Assembly: GCF_902497995.1 (NCBI RefSeq) | Contig: NZ_CABVII010000009.1 | Span: 1-64,000, forward strand | Origin: Pseudomonas fluorescens | GTDB lineage: Bacteria > Pseudomonadota > Gammaproteobacteria > Pseudomonadales > Pseudomonadaceae | DNA: 64,000 nucleotides | Direction of reading: 5' to 3' | Shown: in pieces, positions 10,477 to 18,414 of the stretch | How the letters are laid out: the number at the start of each line of letters is the position of its first letter | Numbering within the stretch: the stretch's first letter is position 1 | Translations under genes and position numbers: made by a program | The notes under the pieces: model-generated | Database searches by the model: none | Told to the model about the DNA's origin: nothing | What the model saw: only the letters and a program-made list of their open reading frames with translations

Positions 10477-11061
10477 ATGTTGCAGCGCCTGTTGTTCGGT
10501 TTGATTACTGTGACCAGTTTGACCCTGGTCGGCTGCGCCCACAGCCCGCAACAACTGAATCCGGAACCCAAGCTGACGACGCAGCTGGCGCCGGTCGGCC
10601 GTGGCCAGCCAGTGGTGGTGCGCGTGGTGGACGGTCGTCCGTCGCCAACCCTGGGCACCCGTGGTGGCTTGTATCCGGAGACCAGCGCGATCACTGTGCA
10701 GGGCGCGCAGATTCTGCCGAAGTTGCAGGCTCAGGCCGAAGCGGCCGTGCGTCTGCTGGGCTTTACCCCGACGTCCAACGCGCTGAATGCGCCGCAGCTG
10801 ACCGTGACCCTGGCGGAGCTTAAGTATCAGTCACCCAAGGAAGGCATGTACGTGACCGAGGCGACCATTGGCGCGACCTTCCGCTCCGATGTGCAGAACG
10901 CCAACCGCCGTTACAGCGGCCGCTACGGTGCATCCCTGGACCAGCGTTTCGGTATGGCGCCCAACCAGGAAACCAATACCAAGCTGGTCAGTGATGTGTT
11001 GAGCGATGCGTTGACGCGTCTGTTCAAGGATCCGACGATTGGTCAGATTCTCAACGAATGA
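10477..11061 (+). CDS. YajG-family lipoprotein
   Basis: 194-residue lipoprotein. The signal peptide ends in the lipobox LVGC with Cys20 as the lipidation site; the next residues (AHSPQQ) lack an Asp at +2, so outer-membrane sorting is expected. The body resembles COG3056/YajG uncharacterised lipoproteins. The start follows GGAGAG. A TATACT hexamer at 10434-10439 is a plausible -10 element. Confidence 0.8.
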   Translation: MLQRLLFGLITVTSLTLVGCAHSPQQLNPEPKLTTQLAPVGRGQPVVVRVVDGRPSPTLGTRGGLYPETSAITVQGAQILPKLQAQAEAAVRLLGFTPTSNALNAPQLTVTLAELKYQSPKEGMYVTEATIGATFRSDVQNANRRYSGRYGASLDQRFGMAPNQETNTKLVSDVLSDALTRLFKDPTIGQILNE

Positions 11062-11075
11062 TGCGAACCCTCCTT

Positions 11076-11178
11076 GTCGGAGCTGGCTTGCCAGCGAAGA
11101 GGCCGTCCCATTCAACGCAAGTGTTGACTGATCTGACGCCTTCGCTGCGGTGCGGCGATCCGACAAGCCAGCTCCTTA
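11076..11178. repeat. REP inverted pair, hybrid arms
   Basis: The left arm has the plain GGAGCTGGCTTGCCAGCGAAG form. The right arm carries CGGTGCGGCGATCCGAC at 11148-11164 between the GAAGG end and the AAGCCAGCTCC end, as in the element at 119-220. Confidence 0.85.
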
Positions 11179-11354
11179 CAGCGGGGGCGTTGGGTTCGGC
11201 GTGTAGCGGACGGCAGATTGACACAGGACAGTAATCTGCCAGATGGTGAGTTATTTGTCGCAAAGGGCGGGGCAGCAGGGGGAGGGTTTCGGTAGAATCC
11301 GCGCCGCGGTCGTCGGTCCGGCGTCTGCCACAGCTGTTTTTTCCGAGGTTCGTG

Positions 11355-11633
11355 ATGTCGCTGCATTTGATGACGCTGTTTACCGCCCATCCCGCCAAAT
11401 TGATCAACCTGCTGGCCTTGCTGTTTGCCTTCCCTGGCAGCTGGTTGCTGCATGCGACCCGTCGTCGTGAGCAGCGTGCGTTGGCGAGCATCGACGCGCA
11501 ACGCCAGCGTCGTCCTGGCGAAGAGCCCAATCTGGATTGGGCGACCTTGCGCATGAACCGGTTTTTCTACCGCTTCGGTTTCGCCTGCCTGGGGTTGGCG
11601 CTCTTGGTGTCGTGGATCAGCACACAGGTCTGA
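11355..11633 (+). CDS. Small two-helix membrane protein, unknown function
   Basis: 92 residues with two hydrophobic segments (about residues 15-30 and 72-89). Between them is a basic cytosolic-type loop containing HATRRREQRALASIDAQRQR. No family name comes to mind. The ATG at 11355 follows GAGGTTCGTG; a GTG one codon earlier is also possible. It is probably an inner-membrane protein. Confidence 0.6.
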   Translation: MSLHLMTLFTAHPAKLINLLALLFAFPGSWLLHATRRREQRALASIDAQRQRRPGEEPNLDWATLRMNRFFYRFGFACLGLALLVSWISTQV

Positions 11634-11667
11634 TGTGTGGCGAGGGGACAAGCCCCCTCGCCACATC
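11632..11667. repeat. Short palindrome (TGTGGCGAGGGG type)
   Basis: TGTGGCGAGGGG at 11636-11647 pairs perfectly with 11654-11665 across a 6-nt loop. It lies between convergent genes and, with no clear T-run, is more likely a repeat-family palindrome than a classic terminator. Confidence 0.6.
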
Positions 11668-11678
11668 CAGCCATTACC

Positions 11679-12842
11679 TTACAAAGGCAATCCCGCCTTG
11701 ACCCGGTACTGATTACGCACCGGCGTCGCATATTGCAGCACCAGGAACGGGCGATGTTCCTCCGGGCATGCCTCCAGACGTCGTTGCCATTCCTCCTGTG
11801 CCTTGGCCAGTTCATCGGTCGCGAACACTTCGGTGGCTTTCGGTACCTGCAATTGCGGGTCGGCGTCTTTCCACTGCGCATACGCCAGGTAATGCACCGG
11901 GAATAACCGGTAGCCGCCGAGAATCTGCTTGTCCATCTCGATCGCCAATTGCTTGGTGTCATCGAACAGCTGGGTGATCGGTGCGGCGAAGTTCACATGG
12001 ACACGGCCCTTGTAGCCGGTGATGCCCTTGGCGATGCTCACGTCGTCCTCGCCCGGCACTTTGGTGTAGCTGCCCGTGGTGGCGCGGATGAACAGCTCGC
12101 GGGCCTTGGCCTGGTCGCACGGGTCGTACTCGTAGCTGATCGACACCGGAGTGAGGTTCAGCGAGCGGATGACTTCGCCGAACGGCTCGCCCTTGCGGCT
12201 CATGTGGAACATCTTGAGGATCGCCGATTCGGTGCGATCGTCGCCGTCCTTGGCGCGACCTTCGGCCTGTGCGATCCAGATCGACGCGCAATCGTTACGG
12301 ATCGAGTGGTTGATGTAGGCCGACAGCAATTGATAGGCCGCCATCTTCTCGCGCCGACCGCTGATCGAACGGTGCACGATGAAACTCTTGTTCAGTCGCA
12401 TCAGGTCGCTGACGAAGGGCTTTTGCAGCAGGTTGTCGCCAATCGCGATGCGGGGTGTCGGCAGGCCGGCGTGGTACACCGCGTAGTTGACGAAGGCCGG
12501 GTCCATCACGATGTCGCGGTGATTGGCGATGAACAGATAGGCGCTGCCGGACTTGAACTGCTCGACGCCGGTGTACGTCACGCCGTCGGTGGCCCGCTCA
12601 ATGGTGTGGTCGACGTAGAACTCGACTTTGTCCTGCAACGTGGCCACCGAATTGACGCCGGCGAACTCACGGCGCAGCCGATGAGCTATAAGAGGTTTGA
12701 GCATCCAGCCGAAGGCACCGGCATAACGCGGGAAGCGGAAGTGGATGAGAATATCTAGAAACGCCTTGTCACCAAGCAGCCGGTTCAGCACTGCCGGGAC
12801 TTCGCTATCGTCGTAAGGTCGGATGGCATCGAATTCGCCCAT
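11679..12842 (-). CDS. 1-acyl-sn-glycerol-3-phosphate acyltransferase-like protein
   Basis: 387 residues with PlsC-type acyltransferase blocks: ANHRDIVMD (residues 106-114), then FIVHRSISGRREK and IWIAQAEGRAKDG. The catalytic His and Asp are five residues apart (HX5D) instead of the usual HX4D, although a second Asp (Asp110) follows His108 closely. A role in phospholipid or lysophospholipid acylation is likely; the substrate is unknown. Two tandem ATGs exist; 12842 is preferred for its spacing from AAGAGAG. It has no predicted signal peptide. Divergent from the CPXCG gene. Confidence 0.82.
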   Translation of the reverse strand: MGEFDAIRPYDDSEVPAVLNRLLGDKAFLDILIHFRFPRYAGAFGWMLKPLIAHRLRREFAGVNSVATLQDKVEFYVDHTIERATDGVTYTGVEQFKSGSAYLFIANHRDIVMDPAFVNYAVYHAGLPTPRIAIGDNLLQKPFVSDLMRLNKSFIVHRSISGRREKMAAYQLLSAYINHSIRNDCASIWIAQAEGRAKDGDDRTESAILKMFHMSRKGEPFGEVIRSLNLTPVSISYEYDPCDQAKARELFIRATTGSYTKVPGEDDVSIAKGITGYKGRVHVNFAAPITQLFDDTKQLAIEMDKQILGGYRLFPVHYLAYAQWKDADPQLQVPKATEVFATDELAKAQEEWQRRLEACPEEHRPFLVLQYATPVRNQYRVKAGLPL

Positions 12843-12984
12843 CATGCTCTCTTGTTGGAAACGGCTAGGGTAAGTAAAGGTTTTGATCGAAAACCAACGG
12901 GGCACGGTCTGAAAAGGTAGCCAGACAAAAATAGCCCTGCAAATAGACCGGCGATTATACGCACAAGTCACCTGGGAGACCGCG

Positions 12985-13167
12985 ATGCTGGAAACCGAGC
13001 GCTACGAATGTCCGTATTGTGGTGAAGAGGCTGAAGCTGTTCTGGACTTGTCCGGCGGCGATCAGACGTATATCGAAGACTGCCCGGTGTGTTGTCGCCC
13101 CATTACGTTTGTCCTGCAGACCGACGGTCAGGAATGGTTGCTCGAAGTCCACAGCGAAAACGAATGA
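12985..13167 (+). CDS. CPXCG-motif cysteine-rich protein
   Basis: 60 residues with two Cys pairs, CPYCG (residues 9-13) and CPVCC (33-37), spaced like a small zinc ribbon. The family is known only by its motif. The start ATG follows GGGAG. The downstream DUF2007 gene begins 13 nt after the stop, suggesting a two-gene operon. A metal-binding or regulatory role is inference. Confidence 0.85.
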   Translation: MLETERYECPYCGEEAEAVLDLSGGDQTYIEDCPVCCRPITFVLQTDGQEWLLEVHSENE

Positions 13168-13180
13168 AAAGGGGCGCCCC

Positions 13181-13441
13181 ATGCAGCGAATCTACGAGCC
13201 GGAAAACCTGATGGAAGGGGAGTTGTTGCAAAGCATGCTGGCCAGCGAGGGCGTCGAGGCGCATCTGGTGGGTCGAGATTTGCTCGGGGGCACCGGCGAA
13301 TTGCCGATCTTCGGTCTGCTGGGGCTATCGGTCGATAACGATCAGGCTGACTACGCCAGGGAACTGATCACTGCGTACAATGCAGCACTGCCGATGTACG
13401 GCGATGAACCGGAGAGTTTTCCCGGCACGCTGGTCTGTTAG
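13181..13441 (+). CDS. DUF2007-type putative signal-transducing protein
   Basis: 86 residues. The opening MQRIYEPENLMEGELLQSML and later VEAHLVGRDLLGGTGELP match the short DUF2007 fold, which resembles a PII-like ferredoxin fold. It has no membrane segment. The start is set by the AAAAGGGG site after the preceding gene. It probably acts together with the cysteine-rich protein, but the function is not known. Confidence 0.78.
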   Translation: MQRIYEPENLMEGELLQSMLASEGVEAHLVGRDLLGGTGELPIFGLLGLSVDNDQADYARELITAYNAALPMYGDEPESFPGTLVC

Positions 13442-13476
13442 GCTGGTGTTCGTTTTATCCAGAGTTGTATTGCCCC

Positions 13477-14100
13477 ATGTGTGGACGTTATGCCCTGTTT
13501 CGCTGGAACCCCGCCTTCGCGGCGTTGCCTGGTTTCCCCGCCGATCAACAGGCCCAGTGGAATATTTCTCCCAACGATTCGGTGTTGATGCTGCGCGCCG
13601 GCAGTGATGGCCAGCGTGAGTTGGCCCGTGCCCGTTGGGGACTGACCCCGCCGTGGCTGACCGACCTGTCCCGCACCCCGGCCCATGCCCGCGCCGAAAC
13701 CGTGGCCGAACAGCCGATGTTCCGTGAGGCCCTGCGTTCGCGCCGCTGTCTGCTACCGGCCAACGGTTTCTACGAATGGCGCGGCACCACCCGCAAGCGC
13801 CCGTACTGGCTCACCCCGGCAGAGGGCTCGGCGCTGTTTTTTGCGGCGATCTGGGAGGCCTATCCGGTGCAGGAACAGGTATGGCTGAGTACGGCGGTGA
13901 TTACCCAGCCGGCGGCGAGTCAGCGTCGGCCGTTGATGCTCGACGCAGCGGGGCAGGAGGCGTGGCTCAATCCCGAGACACCCTTGCATGGGTTGCAGGC
14001 GTTGCTTGCCAGCGAGCCCACGGCGTTGCGCGAGCGGGTGCTGGCGAACATGGTGAATGATCCGAAGCTCAATGGGCCGGAGTGTCTGACGCCGGGTTGA
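13477..14100 (+). CDS. SRAP-domain protein (YedK/HMCES-like) with altered active site
   Basis: 207-residue SOS-response-associated peptidase-type protein. Members use Cys2, exposed by Met removal, to crosslink to abasic sites in single-stranded DNA. Cys2 (MCGRYALF) and the Glu of GFYEW (Glu100) are present. The Asn of the usual NAR-x-ET motif is His70 (HARAET), and the usual catalytic His before RRP is absent in a shortened loop, where Ser148 precedes Gln-Arg-Arg-Pro. It may therefore bind or crosslink but reverse poorly. No LexA box is evident upstream. The start is fixed by Cys2. Confidence 0.85.
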   Translation: MCGRYALFRWNPAFAALPGFPADQQAQWNISPNDSVLMLRAGSDGQRELARARWGLTPPWLTDLSRTPAHARAETVAEQPMFREALRSRRCLLPANGFYEWRGTTRKRPYWLTPAEGSALFFAAIWEAYPVQEQVWLSTAVITQPAASQRRPLMLDAAGQEAWLNPETPLHGLQALLASEPTALRERVLANMVNDPKLNGPECLTPG

Positions 14101-14115
14101 TTCGGCGCCTGTGCC

Positions 14116-14194
14116 GGCCCCTTCGCGGGCAAGCCTCGCTCCTACAGAGAAATGCATTCCTCCTGTAGGCGCGAGGCTTGCCCGCGAAGGGGCC
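14116..14194. repeat. REP inverted pair (REPIN)
   Basis: 32-bp arms at 14116-14147 and 14163-14194 of the CTTCGCGGGCAAGCCTCGCT form, with one mismatch (GGCGCG for GGAGCG). The loop is 15 bp. Confidence 0.9.
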
Positions 14195-14380
14195 CTACTG
14201 TCTGGCCATGAACTGATGGGTCTATGGCCTGCTCCCGCCGCACTGGGCTCATCCGCTGTAAAGTTTTTTTGCTGCAGCGATGGGAGGTTTATCCGAAATA
14301 TCAGTCTGCATGTCTGTTGTATCTGGCGCCGATACCCATCCACGCCTAGGATACCCGGCACGTTTTCAGGGAGTTTTTTG

Positions 14381-15199
14381 ATGAGCAAGACATTGGTTTT
14401 GTGTGCGCTGAGCGCAGGTTTGCTGCTCGCCGGTTGTCAGTCGGTCAATACCACCAGCGGTGGCGCTGTGGGCGTTGAGCGCAAACAGTACATGTTCAGC
14501 ATGTTGTCGACTGATGAGGTCAACCAGATGTACGCCCAGTCTTATCAAAAGACGGTGGGCGAGGCGACCAGCAAAGGTGTGCTGGACAAGACCAGTAGCG
14601 ACGCCAAGCGCGTCCAGGCGATTGCCGACCGGCTGATTGCCCAGGCACCGAAATTTCGTCCGGATTCGGCTCAGTGGAACTGGGAAGTCAATCTGATCAA
14701 GAGCGACGAACTCAACGCCAACTGCGGGCCGGGTGGCAAGATCATTTTCTACACCGGGCTGATCGACAGCCTGAAGCTGACCGACGATGAAATTGCCGCG
14801 ATCATGGGTCATGAAATCGCCCACGCCCTGCGCGAGCACGGTCGGGAAGCGATGTCCAAGGCCTACGGTATCGAGATGGCCAAGCAGGGGGCCGGTGCCT
14901 TGTTCGGCCTGGGCCAGGACAGCCTGGCGCTGGCGGACACCGTGGCCAACTACGGCATGACCCTGCCCAACAGCCGTTCCAATGAAAACGAGGCGGACTT
15001 GATCGGCCTGGAACTGGCCGCGCGCGGTGGTTACAACCCGAATGCCGCGATCACCCTGTGGAACAAGATGAGCAAGGCCTCGGAAGGTTCGCCTCCGGAG
15101 TTCATGAGCACTCACCCGGCTTCGTCGAGTCGTATCGCTGCGTTGCAGGCGGCGATTCCGAAGGTCATGCCGTTGTACGAGCAGGCCAGGAAATCCTGA
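14381..15199 (+). CDS. M48-family zinc metalloprotease lipoprotein
   Basis: 272 residues. The signal peptide ends with lipobox LLAGC (Cys19). The zinc motif HEIAH is at residues 144-148, and the third ligand is the Glu of NENEADLIGLELAARGGYNP, typical of M48 proteases such as LoiP/YcaL. It is probably anchored in the outer membrane facing the periplasm, where relatives do envelope protein quality control. The start ATG at 14381 begins the signal peptide; a long in-frame extension upstream runs through the REP element and is not real. Confidence 0.9.
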   Translation: MSKTLVLCALSAGLLLAGCQSVNTTSGGAVGVERKQYMFSMLSTDEVNQMYAQSYQKTVGEATSKGVLDKTSSDAKRVQAIADRLIAQAPKFRPDSAQWNWEVNLIKSDELNANCGPGGKIIFYTGLIDSLKLTDDEIAAIMGHEIAHALREHGREAMSKAYGIEMAKQGAGALFGLGQDSLALADTVANYGMTLPNSRSNENEADLIGLELAARGGYNPNAAITLWNKMSKASEGSPPEFMSTHPASSSRIAALQAAIPKVMPLYEQARKS

Positions 15200-15228
15200 A
15201 GTTCATATTGCGCAGCTGCTGACGCTTT

Positions 15229-15339
15229 CGCTGTAGGAGCGAGGCTTGCCCGCGAAGGGATCGATGCGGTCCGCCTGATATACCGCGTTTTCGTTCTTCG
15301 CGGGCAAGTCGGATCGCCGCACCGCTCGCTCCTACAGCG
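15229..15339. repeat. REP inverted pair, mixed arm types
   Basis: The left arm is the plain CGCTGTAGGAGCGAGGCTTG form. The right arm is the same family but carries GTCGGATCGCCGCACCG at 15308-15324, so the two arms belong to different dialects. Confidence 0.85.
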
Positions 15340-15373
15340 AAGAACGATTACGCGGTGCTACTGACTAAACGCA

Positions 15374-15958
15374 TCAAACCCACCCACTGCTCTGCATCGC
15401 CTTGTACACCGCGACAAGGGCCAGGATGAGGAACGCCGACGCCGCCAGGCGACGGATCAAGGTCAATGGCAGTTTGTCTGCGGCAAAGTTACCCGCCAGT
15501 ACCACCGGCACGTTGGCAATCAGCATGCCGAGGGTGGTGCCGATGATCACCAGCCACAGTTCCGGGTATTGCGCTGCCAGCATCACGGTGGCGACCTGGG
15601 TCTTGTCACCCATCTCCGCGAGGAAAAACGCGATCAGCGTCGTCAGGAACGGTCCGAACTTGCGGGCGGTGCTGGCTTCGTCGTCGTCCATCTTGTCCGG
15701 CACCAGGGTCCAGAGCGCCGTCGCGGCGAAGCTGGCGGCGAGGATCCAGTGCAGCGTCGCATCCGAGAAGAAACTGCCGAACCAGGCGCCTACCGCACCG
15801 GCTGCCGCATGGTTGGCCAGGGTCGCGGCGACGATGCCGGCGATGATTGGCCAGGGTTTGCGAAAACGGGCGGCGAGAATGAGCGCGAGCAGTTGCGTCT
15901 TGTCGCCGATTTCGGCCAAGGCAACGATTGCGGTGGGAACGAGCAGAGAATCCAGCAT
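15374..15958 (-). CDS. TMEM165/GDT1-family manganese transporter
   Basis: 194-residue inner-membrane protein with two copies of the E-x-G-D-K-T-Q signature (ALAEIGDKTQ near the N terminus and FLAEMGDKTQ in the second half), the hallmark of the UPF0016/GDT1 cation transporters. Six to seven membrane segments form an inverted repeat. It is most likely a Mn2+ exporter, because a yybP-ykoY manganese riboswitch precedes it on the same strand. The ATG at 15958 opens the first signature helix; longer in-frame extensions run through the riboswitch. Confidence 0.93.
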   Translation of the reverse strand: MLDSLLVPTAIVALAEIGDKTQLLALILAARFRKPWPIIAGIVAATLANHAAAGAVGAWFGSFFSDATLHWILAASFAATALWTLVPDKMDDDEASTARKFGPFLTTLIAFFLAEMGDKTQVATVMLAAQYPELWLVIIGTTLGMLIANVPVVLAGNFAADKLPLTLIRRLAASAFLILALVAVYKAMQSSGWV

Positions 15959-16003
15959 CAGGGTTTTCCTAAGGGGCGGGTCGACACGGCTATGACACGT
16001 ACA

Positions 16004-16162
16004 GCCTTCCCGCCCCGGGTAAGGTGTTCGTGTCATAGGTCTTGTCAAACCCTGCGTTCCGTCTGATGCGGACGCTTGGGTCGCATACGCCATGGTCTTT
16101 TGACCAAGTATGTTGACGTATGCCGGACGAGCATGGCGCTCGTGGGAGACTACTCCCCTAGG
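16004..16162 (-). ncRNA. yybP-ykoY manganese riboswitch
   Basis: Read on the minus strand, the leader opens with GGGGAGTAG at 16158-16150, contains CGTCAACATACTTGG in the middle, and closes with CACCTTACCCGGGGCGGG. These conserved blocks, in order, match the E. coli mntP/alx leaders of this class. It lies directly before the GDT1 gene. Mn2+ binding would be expected to raise expression of the exporter. Confidence 0.85.
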
Positions 16163-16218
16163 ACGGAGCGGATTCTGCCTAGGCAAATCCGATTGAGCAA
16201 GCCCCAATGACGCTTTTC

Positions 16219-16315
16219 GTAGGAGCCAGCGGTGCGGCGATCCGACTTTCCGGCGAAGGCTCTCTTGAGGGCGCCTTCGCCGGCAAGTCGGATCGCCGCA
16301 CCGCTGGCTCCTACG
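16219..16315. repeat. REP inverted pair, long-arm dialect
   Basis: Both arms have the TAGGAGCCAG core with a CGGTGCGGCGATCCGAC insertion (16230-16246 and, inverted, 16287-16303). The arms are near perfect apart from TTTCC versus TTGCC. Confidence 0.9.
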
Positions 16316-16325
16316 GGGCCGATTT

Positions 16326-17324
16326 TCAGCCGCGCTTGGCCCGGTAGATCCGGAATCCTTGCCCTTCGGCCTTGATCGCACACACACCAAGGTGCTCTTC
16401 GATCAGCGGCTGGTACTTCAGGAAGCTATTCGCTACCAGGCGCAGTTCGCCACCATTTTTCAGATGTTTGGCCGCTTTTCGCAGCAAGTTCTCCGTGGCG
16501 TGATAATCGGTATGCACCCCGACATGGAAGGGCGGATTGCTCAAAATGGCACTCAAACCCATGGGCGCGGCATCGATTCCGTCACCGGTGATAACGTCCG
16601 CTTCGAGGCCGTTGGCGGCCAATGTCAGACGACTGCTGGCAGCGGCAAACGCATCCACGTCCAGCAAAGTCACCAGATTGTGCGGGTAGCGCCGTTTCAC
16701 CGCCGCGCCCAACACCCCGGCGCCGCAACCGAAGTCCAGCAGATGGCCGCTCGGCAACTTGTCCAGATGTTCCAGCAGCAAGGCGCTGCCGCGATCCAGC
16801 CGGCCGTGGCTGAACACGCCTGGCAGGCTGATGACTTTCAACGGACCTTCGGCCAGCGGCAGTTCATATTCCTGGGCCAGGCTTTCCAGCGATTTGGCTT
16901 GCGGCGCATTGGCCACGGTGACCTGCCATAGCTGGCAATGCCGCGCGCTGTCGAGTTTGCGCGGTTTGCCGAAGGGGTTCAGTTGCTTGGCCGCGCCCTC
17001 GATGCCGCTGCGCTTTTCGCCGACCAGATACACCTCGCGACCGGCCAGGCGCGAGGCGACGGCATTGAGGATGTAATCGGTCAGGTCCTTGGACTTGGGC
17101 AGAAACACCACGGCGGCGTCGAACTCGCGCTCCGGCACCGTTACGCCAAAATGGCTGCGCTCGGCAAAACGCGCGTCCAGCGCCGCTTGATCGCCGGCAT
17201 GCCAGCACCAGCCATGGGCATCGGGCAGACGGCCCAGCAGATCGTCGGCGGGCAAGCCGGCCAGCAACACCGAACCCTGGAATAATTCAGCCTGACGAAG
17301 CAGTACTTCACTGCGCGGATCCAT
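16326..17324 (-). CDS. rsmC: 16S rRNA (guanine(1207)-N(2))-methyltransferase
   Basis: 332 residues. An N-terminal degenerate methyltransferase-like domain is followed by a catalytic Rossmann domain with the SAM motif [18 protein letters not shown] and the substrate motif [10 protein letters not shown] used by N-methylating enzymes. It modifies G1207 of 16S rRNA in the 30S subunit. The length matches E. coli RsmC (343). The start at 17324 is the first ATG after an AAGGAGC site. Confidence 0.93.
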   Translation of the reverse strand: MDPRSEVLLRQAELFQGSVLLAGLPADDLLGRLPDAHGWCWHAGDQAALDARFAERSHFGVTVPEREFDAAVVFLPKSKDLTDYILNAVASRLAGREVYLVGEKRSGIEGAAKQLNPFGKPRKLDSARHCQLWQVTVANAPQAKSLESLAQEYELPLAEGPLKVISLPGVFSHGRLDRGSALLLEHLDKLPSGHLLDFGCGAGVLGAAVKRRYPHNLVTLLDVDAFAAASSRLTLAANGLEADVITGDGIDAAPMGLSAILSNPPFHVGVHTDYHATENLLRKAAKHLKNGGELRLVANSFLKYQPLIEEHLGVCAIKAEGQGFRIYRAKRG

Positions 17325-17357
17325 AATCTGCTCCTTGAAAAAAAGTGCCGCAGTTTA

Positions 17358-18323
17358 TCAACTGACGACCCGCAGCGCTTTACCGCTGAAATATCCCTGA
17401 GCGTTTTCGGTCAATTGGCCAACGATGCGCTGCCGCGCTTCGCGACTGCCCCAGGCGTTGTGCGGAGTGACGATCAGCCGCGGGATGTCATGGGTCAACA
17501 GCGGGTTGCCAGCGGTCGGTGGCTCGACGCTCAGCACGTCGGTGGCGGCGCCGCCCAGATGACCGTTGCGCAAGGCATCGGCCAAGGCCTGTTCGTCGAT
17601 CAGGCCACCGCGCGCGGTGTTGATCACGAAGGCGCCGGGTTTCATCGACGCAAGTTCCGGGGCACCGATGAAGTGGCGGGTGTGTTCGTTGAGCGGGCAG
17701 TGCAGGGTCAGCGCGTCGATTTGCGGCAGCAGTTCATCCAGTGGCAAGCGATCCGGCCGGGGCGGGCGTCCCGGAATCTGCCCCAGCAGCACGCGCATGC
17801 CGAACGCTTCGGCCAGTCGCGCGACCGCGCCGCCCAATTCGCCGTGACCGAGCAAGCCGAGGGTTTTGCCTTCCAGTTCGACGATCGGATAGTCCAACAG
17901 GCAGAACTGTTTGGCTTGCTGCCAGCGGCCTTCACCGACGGCTTTCTGATAGTCGGCCAGGCGTGTCGCCAGATTGAGCAGCAACATGATCGTATGCTGG
18001 GCCACCGACGGCGTGCCATAACCCTGGCAATTGCATACGGTAATGCCATGGGCACGGGCTGCCGCGAGGTCGACGTTGTTGGTGCCGGTAGCGGTGATCA
18101 GGATCAGCTTCAGCCCGGGGCTGGCGGCGATGGTCTCAGCATCGATCAGGATTTTGTTGCTGATGGCGACGGTGGCGCCCTTGAGGCGCTCGATGACCTG
18201 GTCAGGCGTGGTCTGTGCAAACAGTTGCAGTTCGCTGAAACAGGCGCGCAACGGGCTGAGGTCGAGATCGCCCAGGTCCAGGGAGGGGTGGTCGAGGAAA
18301 ACGGCGCGGCAAGAGTTCGTCAT
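17358..18323 (-). CDS. D-2-hydroxyacid dehydrogenase (glycerate/hydroxypyruvate-reductase type)
   Basis: 321 residues. NAD-binding loop LGLLGHGELGGAV, catalytic Arg in the INTARGGLIDE region, and the catalytic His in TPHNAWGS with its partner Glu (SVEPP) are all present. The family reduces 2-keto acids to D-2-hydroxyacids. Closest in feel to D-glycerate dehydrogenase (HprA-like), but the substrate is not decidable here. The ATG at 18323 follows AAAGGT; a TTG precedes it. It is divergent from the LysE gene. Confidence 0.87.
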   Translation of the reverse strand: MTNSCRAVFLDHPSLDLGDLDLSPLRACFSELQLFAQTTPDQVIERLKGATVAISNKILIDAETIAASPGLKLILITATGTNNVDLAAARAHGITVCNCQGYGTPSVAQHTIMLLLNLATRLADYQKAVGEGRWQQAKQFCLLDYPIVELEGKTLGLLGHGELGGAVARLAEAFGMRVLLGQIPGRPPRPDRLPLDELLPQIDALTLHCPLNEHTRHFIGAPELASMKPGAFVINTARGGLIDEQALADALRNGHLGGAATDVLSVEPPTAGNPLLTHDIPRLIVTPHNAWGSREARQRIVGQLTENAQGYFSGKALRVVS

Positions 18324-18414
18324 CAACTGTACCTTTTGTGCATTGAACTGAAGGCGTAATCTGCCGAGCCTACCAGATGAAACAAACAGTTACGCTTGGC
18401 CAAAAGGAGTTCCC

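Noticed and set aside
13441..13476. LexA box before the SRAP gene
   Set aside because: CTG and CAG occur 14 bp apart (CTGGTG...TCCAG), not the 10 bp of a LexA site, and the middle is not AT-palindromic.
14111..14380. N-terminal extension of the M48 protease gene
   Set aside because: It reads through a REP pair (translations like PSRASLAPT recur at every REP) and would bury the lipoprotein signal peptide.
16143..16390. Coding frame upstream of the GDT1 gene
   Set aside because: It covers the riboswitch and a REPIN; the repeated-looking peptide comes from REP sequence.
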